Source of the DNA: Pandoraea commovens
GTDB taxonomy: Bacteria; Pseudomonadota; Gammaproteobacteria; Burkholderiales; Burkholderiaceae
Direction of reading: 5' to 3'
Assembly (NCBI RefSeq): GCF_902459615.1
Contig: NZ_CABPSA010000002.1
Coordinates: 856,872 to 920,871, forward strand
Length of the DNA stretch: 64,000 bases
Shown here: positions 8,713 to 18,792 of the stretch, piece after piece
How positions within the stretch are numbered: position 1 is the first letter of the stretch
Layout: every line of letters begins with the position of its first letter
Made by a program: the position numbers and the translations under genes
The notes under the pieces: generated by a model
Databases searched by the model: none
Told to the model about the DNA's origin: nothing
The model's input: only the letters and a program-made list of their open reading frames with translations

Positions 8713-10314
8713 TCACCCCGGTGCCTCTCGATATTGCACCGCCTCGGCGATGTGAAACGCATCGATCGCGTCGCACCCGGCGAGGTCCGCGATGGTGCGC
8801 GCCACGCGCAACACCCGGTGGTAAGTGCGTGCCGACCAGTGATGTTGCGTCACCGCGCGGTGCAGAACCTCCTGCGCTCCCGGTTGCAATGGACATTGCG
8901 CTTCAAGCGCTCGATTCGACAGACCGCAGTTCAACTGACCCTGACGCGCCAGCTGGCGCGTCTGCGCTTGCCTCACGCGCATCGCCACGACTTCGCTGTG
9001 CTCGCCGGTGGCCGGGGCGGCGAACGTCTCCGCGCTAAGCGCGGGTACTTCCACATGCAGGTCGATGCGATCGAGCAGTGGGCCCGACAGGCGATTGCGG
9101 TAACGGGCCACCGCGTCGCTCGTGCATCGGCAGTTGCTCGACGGGTGCCCCAGATCCCCGCATGGACACGGGTTCATCGCCGCCACGAGTTGAAAGGCTG
9201 CGGGAAACGTGGCGTGTCCCCCTGCGCGAGAAATCGTGACGTGCCCCAGTTCCAGCGGTTCGCGCAGCACTTCCAGGACACGACGCTGAAACTCCGGCAA
9301 TTCGTCGAGGAACAACACGCCGCGATGCGCCAGACTGATCTCTCCCGGACGCGGCGTGCTACCGCCACCTACAAGCGCCGCTGCCGATGCCGTGTGATGC
9401 GGTGCCCGAAAGGGACGTCGTCCCCAATGCCGCATGTCGAAGCCCTGTGCGCTCAGGCTCGCGAGCGTTGCCGCCTCCACGGCCTGCGATTTGGTCAGCG
9501 GCGGCAACAGTCCGGAGAGCCGCGTAGCCAGCATCGATTTACCTGTACCGGGTGGCCCATAAAGCAAAAGATGATGGCCGCCCGCAGCCGCGACTTCCAA
9601 CGCTCGTTTGGCATGCTCCTGTCCCTTGATATCGATCATGTCGGCGATTTCGCGCTCCGGGGGCGCTGCGCCGTGCACGTCCGCGCGCGCAACGTTGCGC
9701 ATTCCTGAGCGCTTACCGCCGCTGTCGAAGGCTGTCGTGTCATCGGTCGCGTCGGGCGATGCCGTCACGACGGCACGTGGGAGCGGTATCGCGACATCCG
9801 GCTCCGCGAGGTGGGCACAGACGTCGAGCAATGCGCGCGCGCCATAGACCGTGGCGTCTTCCACGAGCGCTGCTTCCTGCGCGCTCCCGGCAGGAAGCAC
9901 CAGCGCGCGTGACGATGGCTCCGACGCCATCGCGCTCGCCATCGCCAGCCCGCCGCGAATGGGGCGCAACTCGCCAGTCAGCGACAACTCCCCCGCGAAC
10001 TCGTGCGTGCGTAGCCCAGCCTCCGGCAACTGACCGCTCGCCGCCAGAATGCCGAGCGCAATCGGCAAATCGAAGCAACCTGAGGCCTTGGGCAGATCGG
10101 CGGGGGCCAGATTGATGGTGATGCGTCGCGCGGGGAATTCGAATCGGCTGTTCTGCAAGGCGGAGCGCACCCGCTCGCGGCTTTCCTTCACTTCGGTATC
10201 GGGCAGCCCGACCAGCGACAGGCCCGGCAAGCCGTTTGCCAGATGGACCTCGACCGTCACCGGTCGCGCCGACATTCCCGTGATCGCACGGCTACTCACC
10301 ACTGCCAATGACAT
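8713..10314 (-). CDS. comM: ComM/YifB family AAA+ ATPase (Mg-chelatase-like)
   Basis: 533 residues; ComM is a hexameric helicase that promotes branch migration during natural transformation. The N-terminal Lon-S5-like domain is present (VEVHLANGLPGLSLVGLPD, AVKESRERVRSAL-type motif), followed by Walker A (LYGPPGTGKSML), Walker B (GVLFLDELPEF) and a C-terminal Mg-chelatase helical domain. The chosen start at 10314 has a run of G (GGGGGGAT) before it and matches the conserved N-terminus (MSLAVVSSRA); the frame is open further upstream without a good start. Together with comF in this window it hints at transformation capacity. Confidence 0.93.
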   Translation of the reverse strand: MSLAVVSSRAITGMSARPVTVEVHLANGLPGLSLVGLPDTEVKESRERVRSALQNSRFEFPARRITINLAPADLPKASGCFDLPIALGILAASGQLPEAGLRTHEFAGELSLTGELRPIRGGLAMASAMASEPSSRALVLPAGSAQEAALVEDATVYGARALLDVCAHLAEPDVAIPLPRAVVTASPDATDDTTAFDSGGKRSGMRNVARADVHGAAPPEREIADMIDIKGQEHAKRALEVAAAGGHHLLLYGPPGTGKSMLATRLSGLLPPLTKSQAVEAATLASLSAQGFDMRHWGRRPFRAPHHTASAAALVGGGSTPRPGEISLAHRGVLFLDELPEFQRRVLEVLREPLELGHVTISRAGGHATFPAAFQLVAAMNPCPCGDLGHPSSNCRCTSDAVARYRNRLSGPLLDRIDLHVEVPALSAETFAAPATGEHSEVVAMRVRQAQTRQLARQGQLNCGLSNRALEAQCPLQPGAQEVLHRAVTQHHWSARTYHRVLRVARTIADLAGCDAIDAFHIAEAVQYREAPG

Positions 10315-10590
10315 GACATCCCCCCCGAAAGCGCAGATCGCGCCGATTTCAGATTGCAACGCGTCAGACGTGTTGCCTCGATGTCGTCGATGGTCGGCCT
10401 TTAGCGCGGTAATGCGCAATGCTATATCCGCGCAAATGCGCGACTGCGGAACGTTTTGGGGAGGGAGGCGATGGGTACCCGGAATTGCCCGTCAGTCAGC
10501 TAAGACAATTCCGATAGTGATTTGCGAATGTGTGAGATTCGCGAGGACGGGGCGGGCAACGCGCGTACGAGCGAGCGTCCCCATGTAACA

Positions 10591-10610
10591 AGGGGCGCTT
10601 TCGCGCCCCT
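10591..10610 (-). terminator. Probable intrinsic terminator of ubiK
   Basis: 8-bp perfect stem AGGGGCGC / GCGCCCCT with a 4-base loop, 9 bp beyond the ubiK stop. The U-tract is weak on the minus strand (TTGTT). The interval 10315-10618 otherwise contains only the comM upstream region and no gene I can support. Confidence 0.6.
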
Positions 10611-10618
10611 TTGGATCG

Positions 10619-10867
10619 TCAGTCTTGCGCTTCGCTGCGCAGGCTTTCGAGCTCGGCCACGCGCTTTTCCAGCGCTTCGAGCTTTTCGCGTGTGCGAGCG
10701 AGCACTTGCGCCTGCACGTCGAATTCCTCGCGCGTCACCAGATCGAGTTTGGTGAAGCCCTGACCCAGCAGGCTTTTGACGTTGCGCTCGATATCCTTGG
10801 CGGGCGATTGCTTGAGCATCTCGCTCACCTTGGCTTGCATGTCTTGCAGGATCTCGTTCGGTTTCAT
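10619..10867 (-). CDS. ubiK: Ubiquinone biosynthesis accessory factor UbiK (YqiC/BMFP family)
   Basis: 82-residue protein. UbiK binds UbiJ and assists the late steps of aerobic ubiquinone synthesis. The N-terminal part is an amphipathic segment (MKPNEILQDMQAKVSEML) and the C-terminal half a clear coiled coil (VLARTREKLEALEKRVAELE), the layout and length typical of the family. The start at 10867 has an excellent ribosome site (AGAGGAAGG). It is divergent from torF, with the shared 396 bp upstream region holding nitrogen-control signals that probably serve the other gene. Confidence 0.88.
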   Translation of the reverse strand: MKPNEILQDMQAKVSEMLKQSPAKDIERNVKSLLGQGFTKLDLVTREEFDVQAQVLARTREKLEALEKRVAELESLRSEAQD

Positions 10868-10890
10868 AAGCCTTCCTCTCGTCGTTTCTC

Positions 10891-10907
10891 TGCACCGATG
10901 TGGTGCT
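10891..10907. promoter_or_regulatory. Candidate NtrC-binding dyad
   Basis: TGCACC-GATGT-GGTGCT matches the NtrC consensus TGCACC-N5-GGTGCA at all but the last base. It is about 275 bp upstream of the sigma-54 -24 element of the torF-glnK-amtB operon, within the normal enhancer range, and only 24 bp from the ubiK start. A further GGTGC half-site pair (GGTGCTTGCACC, overlapping at 10902-10913) and GGTGCA copies near 10943-10960 may add weaker sites. Confidence 0.6.
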
Positions 10908-11181
10908 TGCACCGTCAACGTGCTTCGTCGTGCCAGCCAGACCGGTGCAACGTGGTGCATTCCGGCGCGGCCTCTCAATGTTGGCGCAACTCTAACACCG
11001 TTTTTTGCGCCCAGCCACTCAAGCGGCCCGGCCAGCCGCGCCCGCGTGCCCTTTTGACACGATTTACCGCGCTTTGTTGTTCCTGGCTGTCGTTTGCACG
11101 CCTCACGTCCCCCCGAATTTTGCCAATTTTTTATCCCGAAATTCGTATCTTGCGCGTCGCAGCATACGCGGTCGAAGGACC

Positions 11182-11197
11182 TGGCACGGGAGTTGCT
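11182..11197 (+). promoter_or_regulatory. Sigma-54 promoter of torF-glnK-amtB
   Basis: TGGCACG-GGAG-TTGCT fits the -24/-12 consensus TGGCACG-N4-TTGCW exactly, with GG and GC ten bases apart. It lies 66 bp before the torF start. With the NtrC-type dyad upstream this predicts NtrBC-dependent expression when nitrogen is limiting, as expected for glnK-amtB. Confidence 0.88.
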
Positions 11198-11262
11198 CTA
11201 CCCAGTTCAGAACCTGCCGCACGCTGTACTAAGACGTGGAACGTCAACTTAAGGGGAAAGTG

Positions 11263-12460
<1,198 letters not shown>

Positions 12461-12485
12461 AGGTCCCACATAAGAGACAACAATC

Positions 12486-14012
12486 ATGAAAAAACTACTT
12501 GCCAAACTCCTGCTCGCCGCCGCCTTCACGGGTGTCGTGGGCCTCGGCGCCAGCGCCGCACTGGCCCAGGACGCTTCGGCGCCTGTCGCCGCTTCGGAAT
12601 CCGCTGCACCCGCACCCGCCGCGGCTGCCGCAACGCCAGCGGCCGCACCCGCACCTGCTGCACAAGCCGCTGCGCCGGCCGCTCCTGCGGCTGCGCCCGT
12701 GCCGCCAAACAAGGGCGACACGGCCTGGTTGCTGACCTGTACCGCGTTCGTGATTCTCATGACGCTGCCCGGTCTGGGCCTGTTTTACGGCGGTCTGGTC
12801 CGCTCGAAGAACATGCTTTCAGTGCTGATGCAGTGTTTCATCATCTTCTCGCTGGTAGTCGTCCTCTGGGCGATCTACGGCTATAGCATCGCGTTCACCG
12901 AAGGCGGGGCGTTCTTCGGCGGCTTCGATCGCTTGTTCCTCAAGGGAATGACGCCGGACTCGGTGGCGGCCACGTTCAGTAAGGGCGTGAATGTGCCGGA
13001 GTATGCGTACATGGCGTTCCAGGCTGCGTTCGCCGCGATTACCTGCGCGCTGATCGTCGGTGCTTTCGCTGAACGCGCCAAGTTCTCGGCCGTGCTGTTG
13101 TTCACCGTCATCTGGTTCACGTTCTCGTACCTGCCGATGGCGCACATGGTCTGGTTCTGGGCCGGTCCGGATGCCTACATCGACGCGGCAGCGGCTGACG
13201 CGGCCAATGCCCACGCTGGCTGGCTGTTCCAGAAGGGCGCGCTCGACTACGCTGGTGGCACGGTGGTGCACATCAACGCGGCTATCGCAGGGCTTGTGGG
13301 TTCGTACATGGTTGGCAAGCGCGTCGGTTTCGGAAAGGAAGCCTTCAAGCCGCACTCGCTCACGATGACGATGATCGGCGCGTCGCTGCTCTGGTTCGGC
13401 TGGTTCGGCTTTAACGCCGGTTCGGGTCTGGAAGCGAACGGCGGTGCCGCACTCGCCTTCGTCAACACTTTGCTCGCCACCGCTGCTGCCACGCTGTCCT
13501 GGACGGCAGGTGAATGGATCGGCAAGGGCAAGCCGTCGATGCTGGGTGGTGCGTCGGGTGCCGTGGCCGGTCTGGTGGCGGTGACGCCGGCAGCGGGCTT
13601 CGTCGGTCCGATGGGCTCCATCGTGCTCGGTTTGATCGCCGGTCTCGTATGCCTTTGGGGTGTGAACGGTCTGAAGCGCCTGCTCAAGGCCGACGATGCG
13701 CTCGACGTGTTCGGCGTGCATGGCGTGGGCGGCATGCTCGGCGCGATTCTGACGGGCGTGTTCGCCGCGCCGTCGCTCGGCGGCACGGGGATCTACGACT
13801 ACGTTGCCAACAAGGTCGCACCGGATTACTCGATTGCGGGGCAGGTCTGGATTCAGTTCCAGGGCGTGCTGACCACGCTCGTGTGGTCGGGGGTCGTCGC
13901 CTTCATCGCCTTCAAGATTGCCGACATCGTGCTGGGTCTGCGTGTGCCGGAAGACGAAGAGCGTGAAGGTCTGGATATCACCTCGCACGGCGAATCGGCT
14001 TATCACAACTGA
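12486..14012 (+). CDS. amtB: Ammonium transporter AmtB
   Basis: Trimeric inner-membrane ammonium channel, 508 residues. It has a cleavable signal (about 1-27) followed by an unusually long Ala/Pro-rich segment (about 28-75) before the eleven-helix core; typical AmtB is about 400-430 residues mature. Conserved landmarks are GLGLFYGGLVRSKNML, the first pore histidine in VVHINAAIAGL, LLWFGWFGFNAGS, and the second pore histidine in FGVHGVGGMLG. The C-terminal tail (ADIVLGLRVPEDEEREGLDITSHGE) is the GlnK-interacting region. Last gene of the torF-glnK-amtB operon; a strong terminator follows about 210 bp downstream. Confidence 0.96.
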   Translation: MKKLLAKLLLAAAFTGVVGLGASAALAQDASAPVAASESAAPAPAAAAATPAAAPAPAAQAAAPAAPAAAPVPPNKGDTAWLLTCTAFVILMTLPGLGLFYGGLVRSKNMLSVLMQCFIIFSLVVVLWAIYGYSIAFTEGGAFFGGFDRLFLKGMTPDSVAATFSKGVNVPEYAYMAFQAAFAAITCALIVGAFAERAKFSAVLLFTVIWFTFSYLPMAHMVWFWAGPDAYIDAAAADAANAHAGWLFQKGALDYAGGTVVHINAAIAGLVGSYMVGKRVGFGKEAFKPHSLTMTMIGASLLWFGWFGFNAGSGLEANGGAALAFVNTLLATAAATLSWTAGEWIGKGKPSMLGGASGAVAGLVAVTPAAGFVGPMGSIVLGLIAGLVCLWGVNGLKRLLKADDALDVFGVHGVGGMLGAILTGVFAAPSLGGTGIYDYVANKVAPDYSIAGQVWIQFQGVLTTLVWSGVVAFIAFKIADIVLGLRVPEDEEREGLDITSHGESAYHN

Positions 14013-14115
14013 AGCAACAACTGATGCAACAACTCAGGCCGCTGAATTCGCCTGAGTGACATCTGTCTCATCGCACCGTTTAGCCCCGGCTTTCGTCCGG
14101 GGAAAGCCCGGGAGC

Positions 14116-14143
14116 GTCGGCGAGTCGGCAAGGACTCGCCGAC
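14116..14143. repeat. 11-bp perfect hairpin in the amtB 3' region
   Basis: GTCGGCGAGTC at 14116-14126 pairs perfectly with 14133-14143 across a 6-base loop. No U-tract follows, so it is more likely an mRNA 3'-end structure or intergenic repeat than a terminator. Confidence 0.6.
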
Positions 14144-14220
14144 AACGGCCAGACGGCCCGTCCCGGGTGACGCGAGAGGAGTTGCCGGAAGCCGGTCGGA
14201 CAGCCGGCCCCGGCATTGCG

Positions 14221-14248
14221 CGGGCACCCAGGCGGTGCCCGTTTTTTT
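14221..14248 (+). terminator. Intrinsic terminator of torF-glnK-amtB
   Basis: CGGGCACC / GGTGCCCG stem with a 5-base loop followed by seven T. Strong rightward terminator. The 490 bp between amtB and gshA hold this, the hairpin at 14116-14143 and the gshA upstream region; no gene is seen. Confidence 0.92.
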
Positions 14249-14501
14249 CGGCCCGCCTCCGGAAATCGTCCCCGCGCTTGTGATTCTCGGTTTTGCCCCC
14301 ATGTCTTCTCACCGCGGCATCGCGCCGCGCTCCCCATAAACGTTGTCGACGCGTGCTCGTACGCCGGAAATCGTCGCCTGATCGACGGTGTTCCTGCGTG
14401 ATCGGCCCCGCGTCCCGGTGCCCCTTCCCGGGGCATGGCGAAGGGCGGGGGCGCTGAGCGTATGCTCTACAATCGATATTCCATCTGGATATGAGAGAAG
14501 C

Positions 14502-15791
14502 ATGGTTCCGCATCTCGTCACGGCCCTGAAAGGCCCCTTGCTCGACCTGGAAAAGAAGATCCTCGATGCGACGCCCGCCATCGAGCGCTGGTTCCGGCTT
14601 GAGTGGCAGGAACATACGCCGCCGTTCTACTGTTCGGTCGACCTGCGAAATGCCGGCTTCAAGCTCGCTCCCGTCGACACCAATCTCTTCCCCGGTGGCT
14701 TCAATAATCTGGCACCCGAAGTGTTGCCGCTCGCTGTGCAGGCCGCGATGGCCGCCATCGAGAAGATTTGCCCCGATGCGAAGAACCTGCTCCTGATCCC
14801 CGAACGCCATACGCGGAACTCGTTCTATTTGCAGAACATCGCGCGGCTATCGACGATCATGCGTCACGCCGGACTGAATGTGCGTCTGGGTAGTGTGTCG
14901 GACGACATCACCGAGCCAACGACCATCGAGTTGCCGGACGGGCAGCACGTCGTGATCGAACCGCTGGAGCGTACGCCGCGCCGTCTGGGGCTCAAGAACT
15001 TCGATCCCTGCTCAATTCTGCTCAATAACGATTTGTCGGCGGGCATTCCGCCGATTCTCGAAAATCTGCACGAGCAGTATCTGCTGCCGCCGCTGCACGC
15101 CGGTTGGGCGGTGCGTCGCAAGAGCCAGCACTTTTCGGCCTACGACGATATCGTCAAGAAATTCGCCAAAATGATCGACGTCGATCAATGGATGCTCAAT
15201 CCGTACTTCGCGAAGTGCGAGGGCGTCGATTTCGACGAAGGCGTCGGTGTGGAGAAGCTTGCCGATACCGTCGACGCCGTGCTCAAGAAGATCAACAAGA
15301 AGTATCGCGAGTACGGGATCACCGAGAAGCCGTTCGTCGTCATCAAGGCCGATGCCGGGACGTATGGCATGGGCGTGATGATGGTGCACGACGCCGCCGA
15401 GCTCAAAAACCTGAATCGCCGTGATCGCTCGAAGATGAGCGTGGTGAAGGAGGGGCTCGAAGTGCACGACTTCATCGTGCAGGAAGGTGTCTACACGTTC
15501 GAGCGCATCAACGAGGCGGTCGCGGAGCCGGTCGTCTACATGATCGATCGCTACGTGGTGGGCGGCTTCTACCGTGTCCATACCGGGCGCGGCACCGACG
15601 AAAACCTCAACGCCCCCGGCATGCACTTCGTGCCGCTTGCGTTCGAGCATACGGCGCTGCCGGATGTCCACGCGAAGCCGGGGGCAGCACCGCCCAATCG
15701 CTTCTATATGTACGGTGTGGTGGCGCGTCTCGCGCTGCTGGCGGCGTCGGTCGAACTGGAGCGTACCGATCCGGATCCCGAAACGTACTGA
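14502..15791 (+). CDS. gshA: Glutamate-cysteine ligase, ferrooxidans-type
   Basis: First step of glutathione synthesis: ATP-dependent joining of glutamate (gamma-carboxyl) and cysteine. The 429-residue protein belongs to the ferrooxidans-type family rather than the E. coli type; recognisable phrases are SVDLRNAGFKLAPVDTNLFP, LIPERHTRNSFY and the ATP-site region VVIKADAGTYGMGVMMV. The start at 14502 is preceded by GAGAGAAG, with the frame open but unconserved upstream. gshB lies on the same strand 1.8 kb on, separated by an HTH-regulator gene. Confidence 0.92.
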   Translation: MVPHLVTALKGPLLDLEKKILDATPAIERWFRLEWQEHTPPFYCSVDLRNAGFKLAPVDTNLFPGGFNNLAPEVLPLAVQAAMAAIEKICPDAKNLLLIPERHTRNSFYLQNIARLSTIMRHAGLNVRLGSVSDDITEPTTIELPDGQHVVIEPLERTPRRLGLKNFDPCSILLNNDLSAGIPPILENLHEQYLLPPLHAGWAVRRKSQHFSAYDDIVKKFAKMIDVDQWMLNPYFAKCEGVDFDEGVGVEKLADTVDAVLKKINKKYREYGITEKPFVVIKADAGTYGMGVMMVHDAAELKNLNRRDRSKMSVVKEGLEVHDFIVQEGVYTFERINEAVAEPVVYMIDRYVVGGFYRVHTGRGTDENLNAPGMHFVPLAFEHTALPDVHAKPGAAPPNRFYMYGVVARLALLAASVELERTDPDPETY

Positions 15792-15938
15792 TCGATCCCG
15801 ACGGGTGTCGCGCAATGCGGCACGTTGCGCGGCGAGTGACAACTTGCCGCGCGCTATCGGTTTCGGCGGGCTTCGGCGTCGCTTTGAGAAGTTTCTGAAT
15901 TTGGCGTGAGACGACGTCCGCTTGACGATGGTCTCAGA

Positions 15939-16003
15939 CGCCTCTCGTCCTGAGAGGCGAAAAGAAAAAGACGCCCGGCTGGCCCCCCGACTAGCCGGGC
16001 GTC
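15939..16003 (-). terminator. Strong minus-strand terminator with no known upstream gene
   Basis: An 11-bp perfect stem (15970-15980 with 15993-16003) is followed on the minus strand by TTTTTCTTTTC, then by a second 8-bp hairpin (15939-15959). On the plus strand neither hairpin has a U-tract, so the natural reading is termination of leftward transcription. The only candidate upstream on that strand is the small frame at 16020-16085. Confidence 0.7.
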
Positions 16004-16019
16004 ACATTTACCGGTCGCC

Positions 16020-16085
16020 TCATGCAACGACCGGAAATCGGGGCTTCCCTGGGCGGTCCACCCCGCAAACTGGCTCCCTGCGCAT
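16020..16085 (-). CDS. Possible 21-residue small protein gene
   Basis: A 21-codon frame (MRREPVC... ending FPVVA) starts 8 bases after a perfect AGGAGG (complement of 16094-16099, extended AGGAGGTGA) and stops 17 bp before the strong minus-strand terminator. The coupling of an ideal ribosome site and a terminator is unlikely by chance, but the peptide is too short to judge by codon use and I recognise no homologue. It could instead be part of a non-coding RNA. Confidence 0.35.
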   Translation of the reverse strand: MRREPVCGVDRPGKPRFPVVA

Positions 16086-16174
16086 CCCCTTCACCTCCTG
16101 GATCGGTGTACTGTGCCGATCCGTCCCGGTTCGCGTCAGCAATGGAGCGATGATGCGGCCGTTTGACGCAACAA

Positions 16175-16228
16175 ACATCCCCCGAATGGGGGATGTCCGT
16201 CTGTGTTCACGTGGAATAGGAAATTTCC
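16175..16228. promoter_or_regulatory. Two palindromes upstream of the HTH regulator gene
   Basis: ACATCCCCC-GAAT-GGGGGATGT (16175-16196) is a perfect 9-bp inverted repeat and GGAAATTTCC (16219-16228) a perfect 10-bp palindrome, 80 and 28 bp before the regulator start. They may be operators, possibly autoregulatory; no known consensus is matched. Confidence 0.45.
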
Positions 16229-16255
16229 CCGGAATCAACTTTGATTGGGAGTCGC

Positions 16256-17560
16256 ATGGGAGTGCAGGGGGACTTGCGCGCGTGCCTTCGCCAAATACAT
16301 CAATTGCCAGTCCACACACTCGGCTACCTGCCGCTGTGGCTGGAGACGCTGCGCGTGTGGCTCTCGGCCGACAGCGTTGTCGCGCTCTGGTGCCATGCGC
16401 ACGACGGTGCGAGTCCGGTGAGCGATCCATCAGGTGCCGCACAGGTTACGTGTGGGTACGCCCCGCACGCACCGTTATCGGCGTGTGAGCGGTTGGCATC
16501 GTGCGGTTGGGCGATGCCGTCTGCGGCCGAGTTGCGACGGTCGTCGATTCAGTCGCCGCACCACGGTGGCGTGCTGTTCGGGCACGCGCGCAAGCGTTCC
16601 GGTGCGGCGAGACGTTCGTCGTTGCCGAGCCATCTTCACCGCCCGCCGGAGCTTGATGCTTGTTTGGCCGATGGTGATGTGCTCGACGCCTATCTGCTAC
16701 CCACGAGTCGCGTGGCCGACGAACGCCTGCAACAGACGCCTTCCCACGGGGGCGAAGGGGCCAGTCCGACAGGGCAGACGCCTCCCCTCGGCGCGTTGCG
16801 GTTACTCGTGTCGCGCAGCCGGACGCGACAGGCGTTCAGCGCGCGAGACGTCGCCGCGTTCGAGGCGGTGGCCGCCGAGTTTGCCAAAGCTCCGGCACGT
16901 CCGCATTTCCCACCGCTTCCGCCGCTCTCATCTCTCGCGAGCGCGATGCATGCCGTCGAGGGGCAGGCGATGCCGGAGGGGGCGGGGACTGTCTGTGCCG
17001 ACGTATCGGGCACGCTCGTGTGGCACCGGCGTGAGCCCGAGTGGGCCGATCCGGGCGCGTTGGCACTTATGCGACGCGTCTGGCAACTGGTGCCGGGGCG
17101 TGCATGGCCCGATGCCTGTGTGGTCGTGCGGGCTTGCCAGCGGCTGGCCGACGAATTGACGCTGCATCCCTGCGGTATGTCCGGTGCGGTCGTCCCGGGG
17201 GCGCAAATCGGTACGACGTTGTCGGTGCCGGGCGGCACGTTGCACCTGCACGCCACTTATCTCTGCGGCATGGGCGGGCGCGCCACGGAGCGCGTACGCA
17301 TCTCCCTGCATCTCGCCGTGCCCCCCGTCATTCGCCTGCTGGCGCGGTTGTGGGATACGGCGCTGACGCCCGTGCAGCGGGAGATCGCGATGCGCTTGCT
17401 GGCGGGGCAGTCTCGCACGCAGACGCGCGAAGCTTGCGCGATAGGCGTGCAGACGCTCAAGACGCATCTGTCGCTCATGCGGGCAAGGCTGGATCCGGTG
17501 CGCGACGCGTCGCTGCTCCTGGGACTGCGCAGCGGCAAAACGACGCCTCGGCTAGAATAG
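16256..17560 (+). CDS. LuxR-type helix-turn-helix regulator, uncharacterised
   Basis: 434 residues from the ATG at 16256 (GGGAG 4 bases upstream; an in-frame TTG at 16241 is possible). The only recognisable part is the C-terminal LuxR/GerE-like helix-turn-helix (LTPVQREIAMRLLAGQSRTQTREACAIGVQTLKTHLSLMRARLD). The first 350 residues resemble the sensory half of stand-alone LuxR-like regulators in Burkholderiales but show no receiver aspartate, no acyl-homoserine-lactone motif and no P-loop. It lies between gshA and gshB with 59 bp to gshB, so it may share transcription with gshB; whether it controls thiol metabolism is a guess. Confidence 0.7.
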   Translation: MGVQGDLRACLRQIHQLPVHTLGYLPLWLETLRVWLSADSVVALWCHAHDGASPVSDPSGAAQVTCGYAPHAPLSACERLASCGWAMPSAAELRRSSIQSPHHGGVLFGHARKRSGAARRSSLPSHLHRPPELDACLADGDVLDAYLLPTSRVADERLQQTPSHGGEGASPTGQTPPLGALRLLVSRSRTRQAFSARDVAAFEAVAAEFAKAPARPHFPPLPPLSSLASAMHAVEGQAMPEGAGTVCADVSGTLVWHRREPEWADPGALALMRRVWQLVPGRAWPDACVVVRACQRLADELTLHPCGMSGAVVPGAQIGTTLSVPGGTLHLHATYLCGMGGRATERVRISLHLAVPPVIRLLARLWDTALTPVQREIAMRLLAGQSRTQTREACAIGVQTLKTHLSLMRARLDPVRDASLLLGLRSGKTTPRLE

Positions 17561-17619
17561 ACGCCTGTCGCCGCAGCTTGCGGTGTGTGCATCCGAACCC
17601 CCAAGACTCCCTCCGATCG

Positions 17620-18558
17620 ATGCAGATTCTCTTTATCGCCGACCCGCTCGACCAGTTCAAGATTTATAAGGACACCACGTTCTCGATGATGCGCGAGGGC
17701 GCACGTCGCGGGCACCGCATTTTTGCGTGCGAGCCGCACGAGATGGCATGGCAAGGCGCTACGGTCGATGCGCGCGTGAAGGAGATTCGTCTGACGGGTG
17801 ACGCCGACGCCTGGTACGAAGTCGTCGACATTCGCGTGGCGGCGCTTACCGAGTTCGACGCGGTGATCATGCGCAAGGACCCGCCGTTCGACATGGAGTA
17901 CATCAACTCCACGTGGTTGCTTGAGATTGCCGAGCGCGCTGGCGCTCGTGTGTTCAACAAGCCGAGCGCGATTCGAGATCATTCCGAAAAGCTGGCGATT
18001 GCCGAATTCGGCCAGTTTGTCGCACCGACGCTGGTCACGCGCGACGCTACACGTCTGCGCGCGTTTCACGCCGAACATGGCGACGTCATCTACAAGCCAC
18101 TCGACGGTATGGGTGGCACGGGCGTGTTCCGTATCGGTCCGGACGAGCGCAACCTCGGCTCGGTCATCGAAATGCTCGGCGAGAACGGCGCACGTTCAGT
18201 GATGGCGCAGCGTTTCATTCCCGACATCAAGCTGGGTGACAAGCGCGTGCTGGTGATTGGCGGCAAGGTGGTGCCGCATTCGCTCGCCCGGATTCCGCAA
18301 GGCACCGAAGTGCGCGGCAACCTCGCGGCCGGTGGCCTGGGCGAGGCGCGCGATCTGACGGCACGCGATCGCGAGATCGCCGAGACGCTGGCGCCGGTCC
18401 TCTGGCAACGCGGCTTGCTGCTCGTGGGTCTCGACGTTATCGGTGACTACCTTACGGAAGTGAACGTCACGAGCCCGACGTGCTTCCAGGAAATCACCGA
18501 TCAGACCGGTTTCGACGTGCCGAAGATGTTCATCGACGCGCTGGAACTGGCGGTCTGA
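17620..18558 (+). CDS. gshB: Glutathione synthetase
   Basis: ATP-grasp ligase that adds glycine to gamma-glutamylcysteine, completing glutathione; 312 residues, as in E. coli. Family landmarks: MQILFIADPLDQFKIYKDTT at the N-terminus, MRKDPPFDMEYI, the grasp loop YKPLDGMGGTGVFRI, and VGLDVIGDYLTEVNVTSPT near the end. The chosen ATG gives the conserved N-terminus exactly; the frame is open far upstream only because it runs antiphase through the regulator gene. Confidence 0.95.
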   Translation: MQILFIADPLDQFKIYKDTTFSMMREGARRGHRIFACEPHEMAWQGATVDARVKEIRLTGDADAWYEVVDIRVAALTEFDAVIMRKDPPFDMEYINSTWLLEIAERAGARVFNKPSAIRDHSEKLAIAEFGQFVAPTLVTRDATRLRAFHAEHGDVIYKPLDGMGGTGVFRIGPDERNLGSVIEMLGENGARSVMAQRFIPDIKLGDKRVLVIGGKVVPHSLARIPQGTEVRGNLAAGGLGEARDLTARDREIAETLAPVLWQRGLLLVGLDVIGDYLTEVNVTSPTCFQEITDQTGFDVPKMFIDALELAV

Positions 18559-18792
18559 GACGTCCGGATCGTGGCAGCGCGCGGCGACGCATGGGATTGC
18601 CGCACGGAACTCGCGTTATTTGGGCCGGCCCTGCGGAGAACCCGCTTGGGGCGGTCCCTAACCCAATGAAATTTCAGGGTTAATTCGGGATTTTGGCGCG
18701 CCTGCTAAAATAAGAATCCCAAAATCGACAGGTTCGCGTTCGTCGTTGTGTTTGTATCCCGAACACCCGCGGCGCCCGGCGTGCCTAGCATC

